Shown here piece after piece: positions 7,819-16,235 of a stretch of 64,000 nt of DNA. The notes below the pieces were generated by a model. The model was not told the DNA's origin. It saw only the letters and a list, made by a program, of their open reading frames with translations, and did not search any database. The position numbers and the translations under genes are program-made. Source of the DNA: an uncultured Collinsella sp. (GTDB taxonomy: Bacteria > Actinomycetota > Coriobacteriia > Coriobacteriales > Coriobacteriaceae); assembly GCA_900552685.1 (NCBI GenBank), contig USAJ01000006.1:16170-80169 (forward strand). The letters run 5' to 3'. Each line of letters starts with the position of its first letter. Within the stretch, counting starts at the first letter, position 1.

Positions 7819-8595
7819 CTATTCGCTCAAGGGGCGCAGCGATGCCTCCTCAAAATGGAAGGATCGAAAGCCGTCTTCCGTTTCGATGCACGCGCGACCA
7901 AAGGCATCGACGGTTTTAAAGACACCTCGTGCCAGCTCGTCTCCAGCGGGGGAGCGGGCGATAACGTGTTCCCCAATCCAATTGAGGTGTGCGATATATT
8001 CGTCGTGGACGGGCGCGAGCGGTCCGGCGTTTTCTTCCATGGCGTTGAGCAGATCTGCCCACGTGTCCACGGCGTTTACGACGGTGTGATAGACCTCTTT
8101 GAGTAACACATCGACGGCGGGAACGTTCTCGTTGAGATCCGAGAGGCCAATTGCCGCCAGGCCGCCATCGGGCACCTCTTGGGGCGTGTAGTTCACATTG
8201 ACGCCAATGCCACAGACCGCAAAGGGGTTGCCTTCGTTATCGCGTGCGGCCTCGACCAGAATGCCGCCGAGCTTGCGTCCTCGCGCGACCAGGTCATTGG
8301 GCCATTTGAGGCCAATCTCGTTTGCAAGACCCTGCTTTTCGAGCGCCTCGAGCACTGCTAGGCCGCTGACGGCGGCAAGACCAGAGAACTTTGCAGGATT
8401 AACGCGTGGACGCAGGACAATCGAAAGCAATAGGTTACCAGCGGTTGAATCCCATTTGTGGCCGCGCCGACCGCGTCCTGCTGTCTGAGCCCGGGCGGCA
8501 AGTCCTGTGCCGTGCGGCGCTCCTTGTTTTCCTGCTTCGAGCAGGTCATCGTTGGTCGATCCGGTTACGTCGACTATCGTTAATTTGGCATCCAT
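7819..8595 (-). CDS. birA: biotin--[acetyl-CoA carboxylase] ligase, short form
   Basis: 258 residues. Makes biotinyl-AMP and attaches biotin to the lysine of the carrier protein AccB, encoded in the divergent operon. Seen: GSTNDDL near residue 13-19, QTAGRGRRGHKWDS (about 38-51, the adenylate-binding glycine/arginine loop), LKWPNDLV (about 97-104) and GIGVNVNY. There is no N-terminal winged helix, so it is the ligase-only type and should not repress biotin genes. The ATG at 8595 is chosen because AAGGAGGTA lies nine bases upstream. Confidence 0.93.
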   Translation of the reverse strand: MDAKLTIVDVTGSTNDDLLEAGKQGAPHGTGLAARAQTAGRGRRGHKWDSTAGNLLLSIVLRPRVNPAKFSGLAAVSGLAVLEALEKQGLANEIGLKWPNDLVARGRKLGGILVEAARDNEGNPFAVCGIGVNVNYTPQEVPDGGLAAIGLSDLNENVPAVDVLLKEVYHTVVNAVDTWADLLNAMEENAGPLAPVHDEYIAHLNWIGEHVIARSPAGDELARGVFKTVDAFGRACIETEDGFRSFHFEEASLRPLSE

Positions 8596-8689
8596 AACGG
8601 CTGCTACCTCCTTAATGGATAAGTGAATAACGCAATGGTGTCGAGAGACAGACACAATGTGAAGCCTTTGTCGCATTTGGCCAATTTAA

Positions 8690-8753
8690 TGTTAACACGT
8701 CAACAACGTCTGAAATGCGCTATCCTCTCTTAGTCGATGTAAACACGTCAACA
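8690..8753. promoter_or_regulatory. divergent birA/fabH promoter region with two palindromic operators
   Basis: TGTTAACACGTCAACA (8690-8705) and TGTAAACACGTCAACA (8738-8753) are near-identical, imperfectly palindromic 16-mers 48 bases apart. A possible fabH -10 box (TATCCT, 8721-8726) lies between them. Their position, straddling the promoter region of a fatty-acid operon and its biotin ligase, suggests a repressor site. No regulator gene of the FabT or FapR kind is adjacent, so the protein that binds is unknown. Confidence 0.6.
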
Positions 8754-8771
8754 ACCCAAAGGAGGTTAGTG

Positions 8772-9731
8772 ATGGGTTTCACGATTCTTGGAACAGGCTC
8801 GGCGCTTCCTAAGCGCAGTGTTTCCAATGACGAGCTGTCTGAGTTCCTTGATACCTCGGATGAGTGGATTTATACCCGTACCGGTATCAAGAGCCGCCAC
8901 GTCTGCACCACCGAGTCACTTGACGACCTTGCCGTAGCGGCGAGCGAGCGGGCACTCCAGGTGTCCGGAATCGATGCGAGCCAGCTGGATTTGATCGTCT
9001 GCTCGACGACGACGGGTGACCACCTTGTTCCCGCCGAGGCGTGTGCCGTTGCAGAGCGACTGGGCGCGACGTGCCCTGCCTTCGATGTCTCGGCGGCCTG
9101 CGCCGGCTTCGTATTTGCGCTCGATGTCGCCGAGGGCTATATCGCCCGCGGCCGTGCCGAACGCGTGCTTGTCGTTGCTGCCGAGCAGATGACGCGCGCG
9201 CTCGACTGGACCGACCGCGCCACCTGCGTGCTCTTTGGCGATGGGGCAGGCGCCGCAGTGATTGAGGCTGGGGGAGACAGTCCCCTTGCCGTTGAGCTTT
9301 CGACGGCGCCCGACGTCGAGACCTTGCGCGTTCCCGGTCTGGTCGGCACCTCGCCGTTTAAGGCCTCCGCAGAAAGCGAGAGTGTGCTGTCCATGAATGG
9401 CCGCCGCGTGTTCAAGTTCGGCGTCAACGCCATCTGCGACACGGTCCATATGCTTGCGAGCGATGCGGGCATTTCGGTCGAAGACATCGATCATTTTGTA
9501 TTCCATCAGGCTAACGAACGAATCCTGAGTCAGGCGGTCAAGCGCCTCGGCGTGCCAGACGAGCGCGTGGTTCGAACGCTACGCGAGACCGGCAACATTT
9601 CGAGCGCTTGCATTCCCCTTGCGCTTGACCGGCTGGCACGCACCGATGCACTGAATGCGGGCGACACCATCGCCCTCGTTGGATTTGGCGCCGGCCTGGA
9701 TATAGGTGGCTATCTGCTTCGTTGGAAGTAG
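8772..9731 (+). CDS. fabH: 3-oxoacyl-ACP synthase III
   Basis: 319 residues. Starts fatty-acid synthesis by condensing an acyl-CoA with malonyl-ACP. The catalytic triad is visible: Cys110 in SAACAGF, His245 in FVFHQANER and Asn275 in GNISSA. The start at 8772 has GGAGG eight bases upstream; an in-frame extension to 8715 runs into the operator region. First gene of the fab/acc operon, whose order matches that of Streptococcus and relatives but lacks fabT at the head. Confidence 0.96.
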   Translation: MGFTILGTGSALPKRSVSNDELSEFLDTSDEWIYTRTGIKSRHVCTTESLDDLAVAASERALQVSGIDASQLDLIVCSTTTGDHLVPAEACAVAERLGATCPAFDVSAACAGFVFALDVAEGYIARGRAERVLVVAAEQMTRALDWTDRATCVLFGDGAGAAVIEAGGDSPLAVELSTAPDVETLRVPGLVGTSPFKASAESESVLSMNGRRVFKFGVNAICDTVHMLASDAGISVEDIDHFVFHQANERILSQAVKRLGVPDERVVRTLRETGNISSACIPLALDRLARTDALNAGDTIALVGFGAGLDIGGYLLRWK

Positions 9732-9783
9732 TCGCACATAGGAAATAAAAACGCCCCTAGGGCACAAACAAAGGAGAAATACC

Positions 9784-10020
9784 ATGGCAGATCAGAAGAC
9801 CTTCGAGCGCGTTTGCGACGTTATCCGCGAGACCGCTGGCCTTGACGACGTCGAGATGAAGCCCGAGTCCACGCTCGAGGAGATTGGTCTCGACAGTCTG
9901 GGCACCGTCGAGATCCTCGTCGCCGTCGAGGACGAGTTTGGCATCCAGCTCGATACCGAGGAGAACCCCAAGACGGTCGGCGAGTTCGCCGATACGGTCG
10001 AGGCGGCATTGGAGAAGTAG
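9784..10020 (+). CDS. acpP: acyl carrier protein
   Basis: 78 residues, acidic. Carries the growing acyl chain on a phosphopantetheine arm attached to Ser38 in the motif LDSLG. AAAGGAG precedes the ATG. It lies 52 bases after fabH and two bases before fabK, so it is translated within the operon. Confidence 0.96.
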   Translation: MADQKTFERVCDVIRETAGLDDVEMKPESTLEEIGLDSLGTVEILVAVEDEFGIQLDTEENPKTVGEFADTVEAALEK

Positions 10021-10022
10021 AG

Positions 10023-10967
10023 ATGCTCAAGACTCCTCTCTGCGATCTGCTCGGCATCGAAAAGCCCGTGTTCCAGGGCGGTATGGCCTGGATTGCCGAC
10101 GCCTCATTGGCGTCCGCAGTATCCGAGGCGGGCGGCTTGGGGATTATCGCGGCCATGAACGCCGACGCCAACTGGCTGTGCGACCAGATTCACGAGCTGC
10201 GCGCCAGGACGGATAAGCCCTTTGGCGTGAACGTCATGCTCATGAGCCCGTTTGCCGACGAGGTCGCGCAGGTTGTGATTGACGAGCGGGTGCCGGTCGT
10301 CGTGACGGGTGCCGGTAATCCCACCAAGTACATGAAGGCGTGGAACGAGGTAGGTATCAAGGTCATCCCGGTCGTTGCCTCGGTGGCGCTGGCGCGCCTC
10401 GTGGCGCGTCGTGGGGCCACGGCGGTTGTTGCCGAGGGCACCGAATCGGGCGGCCATATTGGCGAGACCTCGACGATGGCGCTGGTGCCGCAGGTCGTCG
10501 ATGCGGTCGACATTCCCGTCGTGGCTGCCGGGGGTATTGCTGACGGCCGCGGCATGGCGGCCGCTTTTATGCTGGGCGCCGCCGGCGTCCAGGTGGGTAC
10601 GCGCTTTCTGGTCGCAGACGAGTGCACCGTATCGGAGCAGTACAAGGAGATGGTCCTGAAGGCCAACGACACCTCGACGCGTGCGACCGGCCGCTCGACG
10701 GGACACCCGGTGCGTGCCCTCAAGAGCCCCTTCACCAACGCCTACGCCAAGAGCGAGGCAGCGGGCGCAAGTGTCGAGGAGCTTGGGGCCATGGGCACGG
10801 GCGCCCTTCGCAAGGCCGCCAAGGACGGCAACTACGAAGAGGGTTCGTTTTTGTGTGGACAGATTGCCGGCATGGTCAACGAGCGCCAGAGCGCACGCGA
10901 AATCGTTGACGACCTGGTCGATGGCGCCGAGCACGTCCTGAAGGGTGCGTGCGCATGGGTGGCGTAG
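10023..10967 (+). CDS. fabK: enoyl-ACP reductase II (FMN-dependent)
   Basis: 314 residues. Reduces the trans-2-enoyl-ACP double bond in the last step of each elongation round. Seen: the nitronate-monooxygenase/FabK fold with QGGMAW at the N-terminus, GGLGIIAA, the GTESGGHIGE loop (about residues 139-148) and AAGGIADGRGMAAAFMLGA (FMN phosphate-binding, about 173-191). FabK-type reductases replace FabI in many Firmicutes; none of the FabI type is seen here. It overlaps the start of fabD by a few bases. Confidence 0.93.
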   Translation: MLKTPLCDLLGIEKPVFQGGMAWIADASLASAVSEAGGLGIIAAMNADANWLCDQIHELRARTDKPFGVNVMLMSPFADEVAQVVIDERVPVVVTGAGNPTKYMKAWNEVGIKVIPVVASVALARLVARRGATAVVAEGTESGGHIGETSTMALVPQVVDAVDIPVVAAGGIADGRGMAAAFMLGAAGVQVGTRFLVADECTVSEQYKEMVLKANDTSTRATGRSTGHPVRALKSPFTNAYAKSEAAGASVEELGAMGTGALRKAAKDGNYEEGSFLCGQIAGMVNERQSAREIVDDLVDGAEHVLKGACAWVA

Positions 10968-11881
10968 CGTTTTTGTTTGCCGGCCAGGGTGCCCAGCACC
11001 CCGCGATGGGCGTCGACTTGATCGAGACATCGCCGGCGGCTGCCGAGGTGTTCGCCATTGCCGATGAGGTGCGCCCGGGGACGAGCGAGCAGTGCCGGAG
11101 CGCCTCCAAGGAGGAGCTCTCGCAGACCGAGAACACGCAGCCTTGCGTGTTCGTGCACGACTTGGCTGTCGCCGTCGCCCTGCGCGAGCGCGGCGTGGTG
11201 CCTGCCGCCTGTGCGGGATTCTCGCTGGGCGAGGTCGCCGCGCTCACCTTTGCGGGGGCGTTCGATACGCGAGCGGGCTTTGAGCTCGTGTGCGAGCGCG
11301 CGGCGCTGATGGCCGCGGCTGCCGAGCGCCATCCGGGCGGCATGCGCGCCGTCATCAAGCTCGATGCGGCGCAAGTCGAGGGCTTGGCAAAACAGGCCGG
11401 CGAGGACTGCTGGCCAGTCAACTACAACAGCCCACAGCAGACGGTTGTGGCCGGAGCGCCCGAGGCGCTGCAGGAGCTCGACGTCCTAGTAAAAGAGGCT
11501 GGCGGCCGCGCCATGAAGGTCGCGGTGTCGGGTGCATTTCATAGCCCCTATATGGCCGAGGCGACCTGTGGCCTTGCCGCATATATTGAGGCCGGTCACG
11601 CGCCGTCCCCGTTGCTCATTCCTGTTTTGGCAAATATGACAGCGGCGCCCTATCCGGCGGATCCCCAGACGGCATCGGATGTCTTGGCCAATCAGGTGAG
11701 CCATGCCGTACGCTGGGTCGATACGCTGCATGCTCTGCAGGATCAAGGCATCGACACATTTATTGAGGTCGGCCCCGGCAAAACGCTGTCCGGCCTGGTC
11801 AAGCGTACGCTGAGCGACGTTCGTGTGTATTCGTGCGAGACGGCCGAGCAGGTCGCAGCTATTGCCGACGAGCTCGCATAG
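10955..11881 (+). CDS. fabD: malonyl-CoA--ACP transacylase
   Basis: 308 residues from the ATG at 10955. Moves malonyl groups from CoA to ACP. The FLFAGQGAQ N-terminus, nucleophile Ser90 in GFSLGE and His196 in SGAFHSPY are all present. A GTG two codons earlier is an alternative start; AAGGG at 10941 fits the ATG. The start lies inside the end of fabK (13-base overlap), which points to coupled translation. Confidence 0.95.
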   Translation: MGGVAFLFAGQGAQHPAMGVDLIETSPAAAEVFAIADEVRPGTSEQCRSASKEELSQTENTQPCVFVHDLAVAVALRERGVVPAACAGFSLGEVAALTFAGAFDTRAGFELVCERAALMAAAAERHPGGMRAVIKLDAAQVEGLAKQAGEDCWPVNYNSPQQTVVAGAPEALQELDVLVKEAGGRAMKVAVSGAFHSPYMAEATCGLAAYIEAGHAPSPLLIPVLANMTAAPYPADPQTASDVLANQVSHAVRWVDTLHALQDQGIDTFIEVGPGKTLSGLVKRTLSDVRVYSCETAEQVAAIADELA

Positions 11882-11911
11882 TCCACAGGGCTGTAACCCG
11901 AAAGGAATGAC

Positions 11912-12685
11912 ATGGGCAACTTGAACAATGGCGCGCTCGAGCGCAACGACTCACGTCGCGTGGCACTGGTCACGGGCGGCTCGCGGGGTATCGGCCGCGC
12001 CTGCGCTATCGGTCTGGCGGAGGATGGCTACGATATCGCCGTCGTCTATGCCGGCAGCGTCGATGCGGCGCGCGAGACGTGCGACGCCTGCGAGGCGGCT
12101 GGCGCCACGGCGCGCTCATATCAATGCGACGTGGCCGACCCCGCTGCCGTCAACGCGTGCGTGGAAGCGGTCCTCAACGACTTTGGCTCCATTTGGGCGC
12201 TCGTCAACAACGCTGGCATCACCCGCGATGGCCTGCTCATGCGCATGGGCGATGACGCCTTCGATCGCGTGCTCGATGTCAATCTTAAAGGAACGTTTAA
12301 CACGACGCGCGCGCTCACCAAGACCTTTATGCGCCAGCGCGGCGGCTGCGTCGTCAACATGAGCTCGGTCGTGGGCCTGATGGGCAATGCCGGGCAAGCC
12401 AACTACGCTGCCTCCAAGGCGGGCGTGATCGGCCTGACCAAGGCGGTGGCGCGCGAGCTTGCGCCCCGCGGCGTACGAGTGAACGCGGTTGCCCCCGGGT
12501 TTGTCGAGACGGATATGACGGCAAAGCTCTCGGAGAAGGTGCGTACGGTAACCGAGGAGCAGATTCCCCTTAAGCGTATGGCGCGCCCCGAGGAGGTGGC
12601 CGGCGTAGTGCGCTTTCTGGCGAGTGATGCGGCTGCCTACATTACGGGTGAGGTCGTGCGCGTCGACGGCGGAATGGCGATGTAG
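11912..12685 (+). CDS. fabG: 3-oxoacyl-ACP reductase
   Basis: 257 residues, a short-chain dehydrogenase that reduces 3-oxoacyl-ACP with NADPH. Seen: the cofactor motif TGGSRGIG (residues 21-28), NNAG (99-102), catalytic Ser near 152 and the Tyr165-x3-Lys169 pair in NYAASKAG. The N-terminus is about 15 residues longer than usual. AAAGGAA lies upstream of the ATG; the gap to fabD is 30 bases. Confidence 0.95.
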   Translation: MGNLNNGALERNDSRRVALVTGGSRGIGRACAIGLAEDGYDIAVVYAGSVDAARETCDACEAAGATARSYQCDVADPAAVNACVEAVLNDFGSIWALVNNAGITRDGLLMRMGDDAFDRVLDVNLKGTFNTTRALTKTFMRQRGGCVVNMSSVVGLMGNAGQANYAASKAGVIGLTKAVARELAPRGVRVNAVAPGFVETDMTAKLSEKVRTVTEEQIPLKRMARPEEVAGVVRFLASDAAAYITGEVVRVDGGMAM

Positions 12686-12724
12686 AAACCAGGGCCGAAG
12701 AACGGCTTGGATGAGGAGACCATG

Positions 12725-13972
12725 ATGGAACAGAGAGTTGCAATCACCGGTATCGGTGCCGTGTCGCCGCTCGGCAACACCGCGCTTGCCACCTGGGCGG
12801 CAATGTGTGCTGGCACGTGCGGCATCGGCCCGATCACGCACTTCGATACCGATGCGTTTGCCGTCAAGGTGGCAGCCGAGGTCAAGGGCTTTGACGGCAA
12901 CGAGTACTTTGGCAAGCGTGACGCCAAGCATCTCGACCCCTGCGTTCAGTTTGCGATGGCGGCTTCGGACGAAGCCATGCACGATGCAGGCTTTGATGTC
13001 GAAGGCGCCATCGATCGCGAGCGCCTGGGCGTCTACGTTGGCTCGGGCGTGGGCGGCATGACGACGCTCGTCGACAACGTCCATACGATTGCCGAACGTG
13101 GGCCCCGCCGCGCATCGCCCTATATGATCGCGATGATGATCCCCAACATGGCATCGGGCAATATCGCAATCCGCCACAAGGCAAAGGGCCCGACCCTGCC
13201 CGTGGTGACCGCGTGCGCAACCTCGGCCCATGCGGTGGGCGAGGCGTTCCGCGCCATAAAGCACGGCTATGCCGACGCGATCCTCGCGGGCGGCGCCGAG
13301 GCCGCAATTATCCCCGATGCCGTTGCGGGCTTTACGTCCTGCCGCGCATTGACCACCAACCCTGATCCCGCGACGGCTTGCCGCCCGTTCGATGCAGACC
13401 GCGATGGCTTTGTGATGGGCGAGGGCGCCTGCGTGCTCGTGCTCGAGAGCATGGAACATGCGCAGGCGCGCGGTGCGCACATTTATGCCGAGGTCGTGGG
13501 CTACGGCAACACCGATGATGCCTATCACATCACGAGCCCTGATCCCGAGGCTGCCGGCATTGCCCGCGCGATATCGCTGGCGGTGACCGAGGGCGACGTC
13601 AGGCCTTCCGAGGGCCTCTACATCAATGCCCACGGCACATCGACCAAGCTCAACGATTCGTCCGAGACGGCGGGCATTAAGCGTGCGCTCGGCGAGGACG
13701 CGGCGCGCGCCGCGCACGTCTCGTCGACTAAGTCGATGACCGGCCACATGATCGGTGCCACGGGCGCCATCGAGGTCATGGCCTGCGCCATGGCGCTCGA
13801 GCAGGGCGTGGTGCCGCCGACCATTAACTACCACACGCCCGATCCCGCCTGCGATCTTGACTACACGCCCAATCGCGCGGTTCGCGCTGACCTTACCTGG
13901 GCGCTTTCGACCAACCTGGGCTTTGGCGGACACAACGCCGCCATCGCGCTGCGTAGATATACGAGGAGCTAG
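12725..13972 (+). CDS. fabF: 3-oxoacyl-ACP synthase II
   Basis: 415 residues. Extends the acyl chain by Claisen condensation. The Cys-His-His active site is visible: Cys164 in VTACATS, His303 in NAHGTST and His341 in TGHMIGATG. Two adjacent ATG codons (12722 and 12725) compete; GAGGAG at 12713 is better spaced for 12725. It is followed four bases later by accB. Confidence 0.95.
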   Translation: MEQRVAITGIGAVSPLGNTALATWAAMCAGTCGIGPITHFDTDAFAVKVAAEVKGFDGNEYFGKRDAKHLDPCVQFAMAASDEAMHDAGFDVEGAIDRERLGVYVGSGVGGMTTLVDNVHTIAERGPRRASPYMIAMMIPNMASGNIAIRHKAKGPTLPVVTACATSAHAVGEAFRAIKHGYADAILAGGAEAAIIPDAVAGFTSCRALTTNPDPATACRPFDADRDGFVMGEGACVLVLESMEHAQARGAHIYAEVVGYGNTDDAYHITSPDPEAAGIARAISLAVTEGDVRPSEGLYINAHGTSTKLNDSSETAGIKRALGEDAARAAHVSSTKSMTGHMIGATGAIEVMACAMALEQGVVPPTINYHTPDPACDLDYTPNRAVRADLTWALSTNLGFGGHNAAIALRRYTRS

Positions 13973-13975
13973 AGC

Positions 13976-14449
13976 ATGGATTCCAAAAGACTTGCCGAGA
14001 TAGCCGATGTTATGGAGGACCGCGGCCTCACGCGCGTACGCGTTGAGGAGCCCGATGGCACCGCGGTCGAACTCGAGCGCGCGAGCGCCGCACAGCCGGT
14101 TGCCGTGCCCATGCCCATGCCGAGCGCTATGGCCGCTCCAGTTGCAGCTCCCACAGTCGCGCCTGCCGCACCGGAGCCCGCCGCGCAGACACCTGCCGCC
14201 GCACCGGAGCCCAAGGGCACCGAGGTGACCGCTCCCATGGTCGGCGTTTTCTATGCTGCCCCGGCGCCGGGCGACGAGCCGTTTGTGCACGTGGGCTCTA
14301 AGGTCAAGGCCGGCGAGACGCTCTGCATCATCGAGGCCATGAAGGTTCTCAACGAGGTAACGGCAGAGGCAGACGGCGAGGTGCTCGAGATCTGCGTGGC
14401 CGACGGCGACCTCGTGGAGTTCGGCAGCTGCCTCATGAGGATCGGATAG
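13976..14449 (+). CDS. accB: biotin carboxyl carrier protein of acetyl-CoA carboxylase
   Basis: 157 residues. The C-terminal biotinyl domain carries the target lysine in EAMKV (about residue 122). A proline/alanine-rich swinging linker (about residues 38-82) joins it to the N-terminal part. The product of birA, encoded divergently 5.4 kb away, should biotinylate it. Start ATG at 13976 follows fabF by three bases; the stop overlaps the region just before fabZ. Confidence 0.95.
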   Translation: MDSKRLAEIADVMEDRGLTRVRVEEPDGTAVELERASAAQPVAVPMPMPSAMAAPVAAPTVAPAAPEPAAQTPAAAPEPKGTEVTAPMVGVFYAAPAPGDEPFVHVGSKVKAGETLCIIEAMKVLNEVTAEADGEVLEICVADGDLVEFGSCLMRIG

Positions 14450-14458
14450 GTGATATCC

Positions 14459-14881
14459 ATGAACAAAGAAGAGCTCAAGAAGCTGTTACCGCATCGCGAG
14501 CCGATGCTTTTGCTCGACGAAGCCGAGCTGGTGGGCGACGAGGCCCACGGCAAGATCACGATTACGGGCGACGAATACTTTTTGCAGGGGCATTTTCCGG
14601 GAAACCCGGTGGTCCCCGGCGTGATCCAGTGCGAGATGCTCGCCCAAAACTGCTGCGTGCTGCTGATGGGCGATGAGGAGGCGCGCGGCGCGACGCCGTT
14701 CTACACGAGTCTGGACAAGGTGCGCTTTAAGCGTCCGGTGCGCCCGGGCGACACGGTGGATCTGGTGTGCTCCATCACGCGTGCGCGCGGGCCGTTCCGC
14801 TTTGCGACAGGTACTGCGAGCGTTAACGGTGAGGTTTGCTGCCGCGCCGATATGTCTTTTGCACTCATGCACGAAAAGTAG
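14459..14881 (+). CDS. fabZ: 3-hydroxyacyl-ACP dehydratase
   Basis: 140 residues with the hot-dog fold. Removes water from 3-hydroxyacyl-ACP. The signature HFPGNPVVPGV holds catalytic His45, with Glu59 in CEMLAQ. The ATG at 14459 has AGGTGA five bases upstream; a GTG at 14450 directly after the accB stop is an alternative. Ten bases separate it from accC. Confidence 0.95.
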   Translation: MNKEELKKLLPHREPMLLLDEAELVGDEAHGKITITGDEYFLQGHFPGNPVVPGVIQCEMLAQNCCVLLMGDEEARGATPFYTSLDKVRFKRPVRPGDTVDLVCSITRARGPFRFATGTASVNGEVCCRADMSFALMHEK

Positions 14882-14891
14882 GGAAGTTTTC

Positions 14892-16235
14892 ATGTTCGAC
14901 AAAGTGCTCATCGCCAACCGCGGCGAAGTCGCGGTCCGTGTTATCCGCGCGTGCCGCGATATGGGCATCAAGACCGTCGCCGTTTATTCCACGGCCGATG
15001 CGGACGCGTTGCACGTGCAGCTTGCCGACGAGGCGTATTGCATCGGCGGCCCGCGTCTTGCCGAGAGCTACCTCAACGACGATGCCGTGCTCACCTGTGC
15101 CGTAAAGTCAGGAGCTAAGGCAATTCATCCCGGCTATGGCTTTTTCTCCGAGAAGGCGAGCTTCGTGCGCGACTGCGACAAGTATGGCCTGGCGTTTGTT
15201 GGTCCCTCGGCCGAGGTCATCGACAGCATGGGCGACAAGGACGCCGCACGCCGAACGGCTGCCGCGGCGGGCGTGCCCATCGTTCCGGGCTGCGATTTGC
15301 TCAAAAGCCCCGAGGAGGCGACGGCCGAGGCCGAGCGCATCGGCTGCCCCGTGCTCATCAAGGCGCGTGCAGGTGGCGGCGGTCGCGGCATTCGCAAGGT
15401 CGAGCGCGTGGAAGATGCGGCAAAGGCGTTCATCGAGGCGCGTACCGAGGGCGAGGCCGTTTTTGGCGACGGCGAGTGCTACATGGAGAAGTTCGTCGCG
15501 CCGGCGCACCACGTTGAGGTGCAGATTATGGCCGATAAGCAGGGCCATGTGTTTTCGCTCGGCGAGCGCGAGTGCTCGGTGCAGCGTCGCAACCAAAAGC
15601 TGATCGAGGAGAGCCCCGCGCCGTGCCTCGACGGACACGACGGCATTCGTGCTCGCATGCACAAGGCAGCGCGTGACCTGGCTCGTGCCGTTGGCTACGA
15701 AGGAGCCGGTACCATCGAGTTCCTGTATTCGGACGACGGCAAATTCTACTTTATGGAAATGAACACGCGCTTGCAGGTGGAGCATCCGGTTACGGAGTTT
15801 GTGACCGATACCGACCTGGTCAAATGGCAGCTGCGCGTGGCAGCCGGCCAGCCTCTGCCCTTTGAGCAGGAGGACATGCCGGTCCGCAACCACGCCATGG
15901 AGTGCCGCATCAATGCCGAAACGCCGGACTTTCTGCCGTCATGCGGAACGGTCACCGCGTTGCGTGTGCCGGGTGGTCCGCGCGTGCGCTGGGATTCCGC
16001 CATGTTTACCGGTGCGAAAGTTCCGCCGTACTACGACTCCATGCTCGGCAAGCTCATCGTGTGTGCGCCCACGCGTGACGGCGCCATTCGCAAGATGCGC
16101 TCGGCCCTGGGCGAGCTCGTGATTGAGGGCGTGAGCGAAAACAGCGAGCTTCAGCTCGACGTGCTGGCAAACGACGAGTTCTTGTCGGGCATGTATCACA
16201 CCGATCTAATGGGGCATCTCTATGCTGATGAATAG
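14892..16235 (+). CDS. accC: biotin carboxylase subunit of acetyl-CoA carboxylase
   Basis: 447 residues, full length. Carboxylates the biotin on AccB using ATP and bicarbonate. Seen: FDKVLIANRGEVAVRVIRA at the N-terminus, HPGYGF (about residues 79-84), the ATP-grasp glycine loop KARAGGGGRGI (about 158-168) and EMNTRLQVEHPVTE (about 288-301). The end overlaps the start of accDA by 14 bases. Confidence 0.97.
   Translation: MFDKVLIANRGEVAVRVIRACRDMGIKTVAVYSTADADALHVQLADEAYCIGGPRLAESYLNDDAVLTCAVKSGAKAIHPGYGFFSEKASFVRDCDKYGLAFVGPSAEVIDSMGDKDAARRTAAAAGVPIVPGCDLLKSPEEATAEAERIGCPVLIKARAGGGGRGIRKVERVEDAAKAFIEARTEGEAVFGDGECYMEKFVAPAHHVEVQIMADKQGHVFSLGERECSVQRRNQKLIEESPAPCLDGHDGIRARMHKAARDLARAVGYEGAGTIEFLYSDDGKFYFMEMNTRLQVEHPVTEFVTDTDLVKWQLRVAAGQPLPFEQEDMPVRNHAMECRINAETPDFLPSCGTVTALRVPGGPRVRWDSAMFTGAKVPPYYDSMLGKLIVCAPTRDGAIRKMRSALGELVIEGVSENSELQLDVLANDEFLSGMYHTDLMGHLYADE

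Noticed and set aside
12116..14290. A 724-codon minus-strand frame opposite fabG-fabF-accB
   Set aside because: Shadow of three certain genes; composition rich in R, H and A with no family features or ribosome site.
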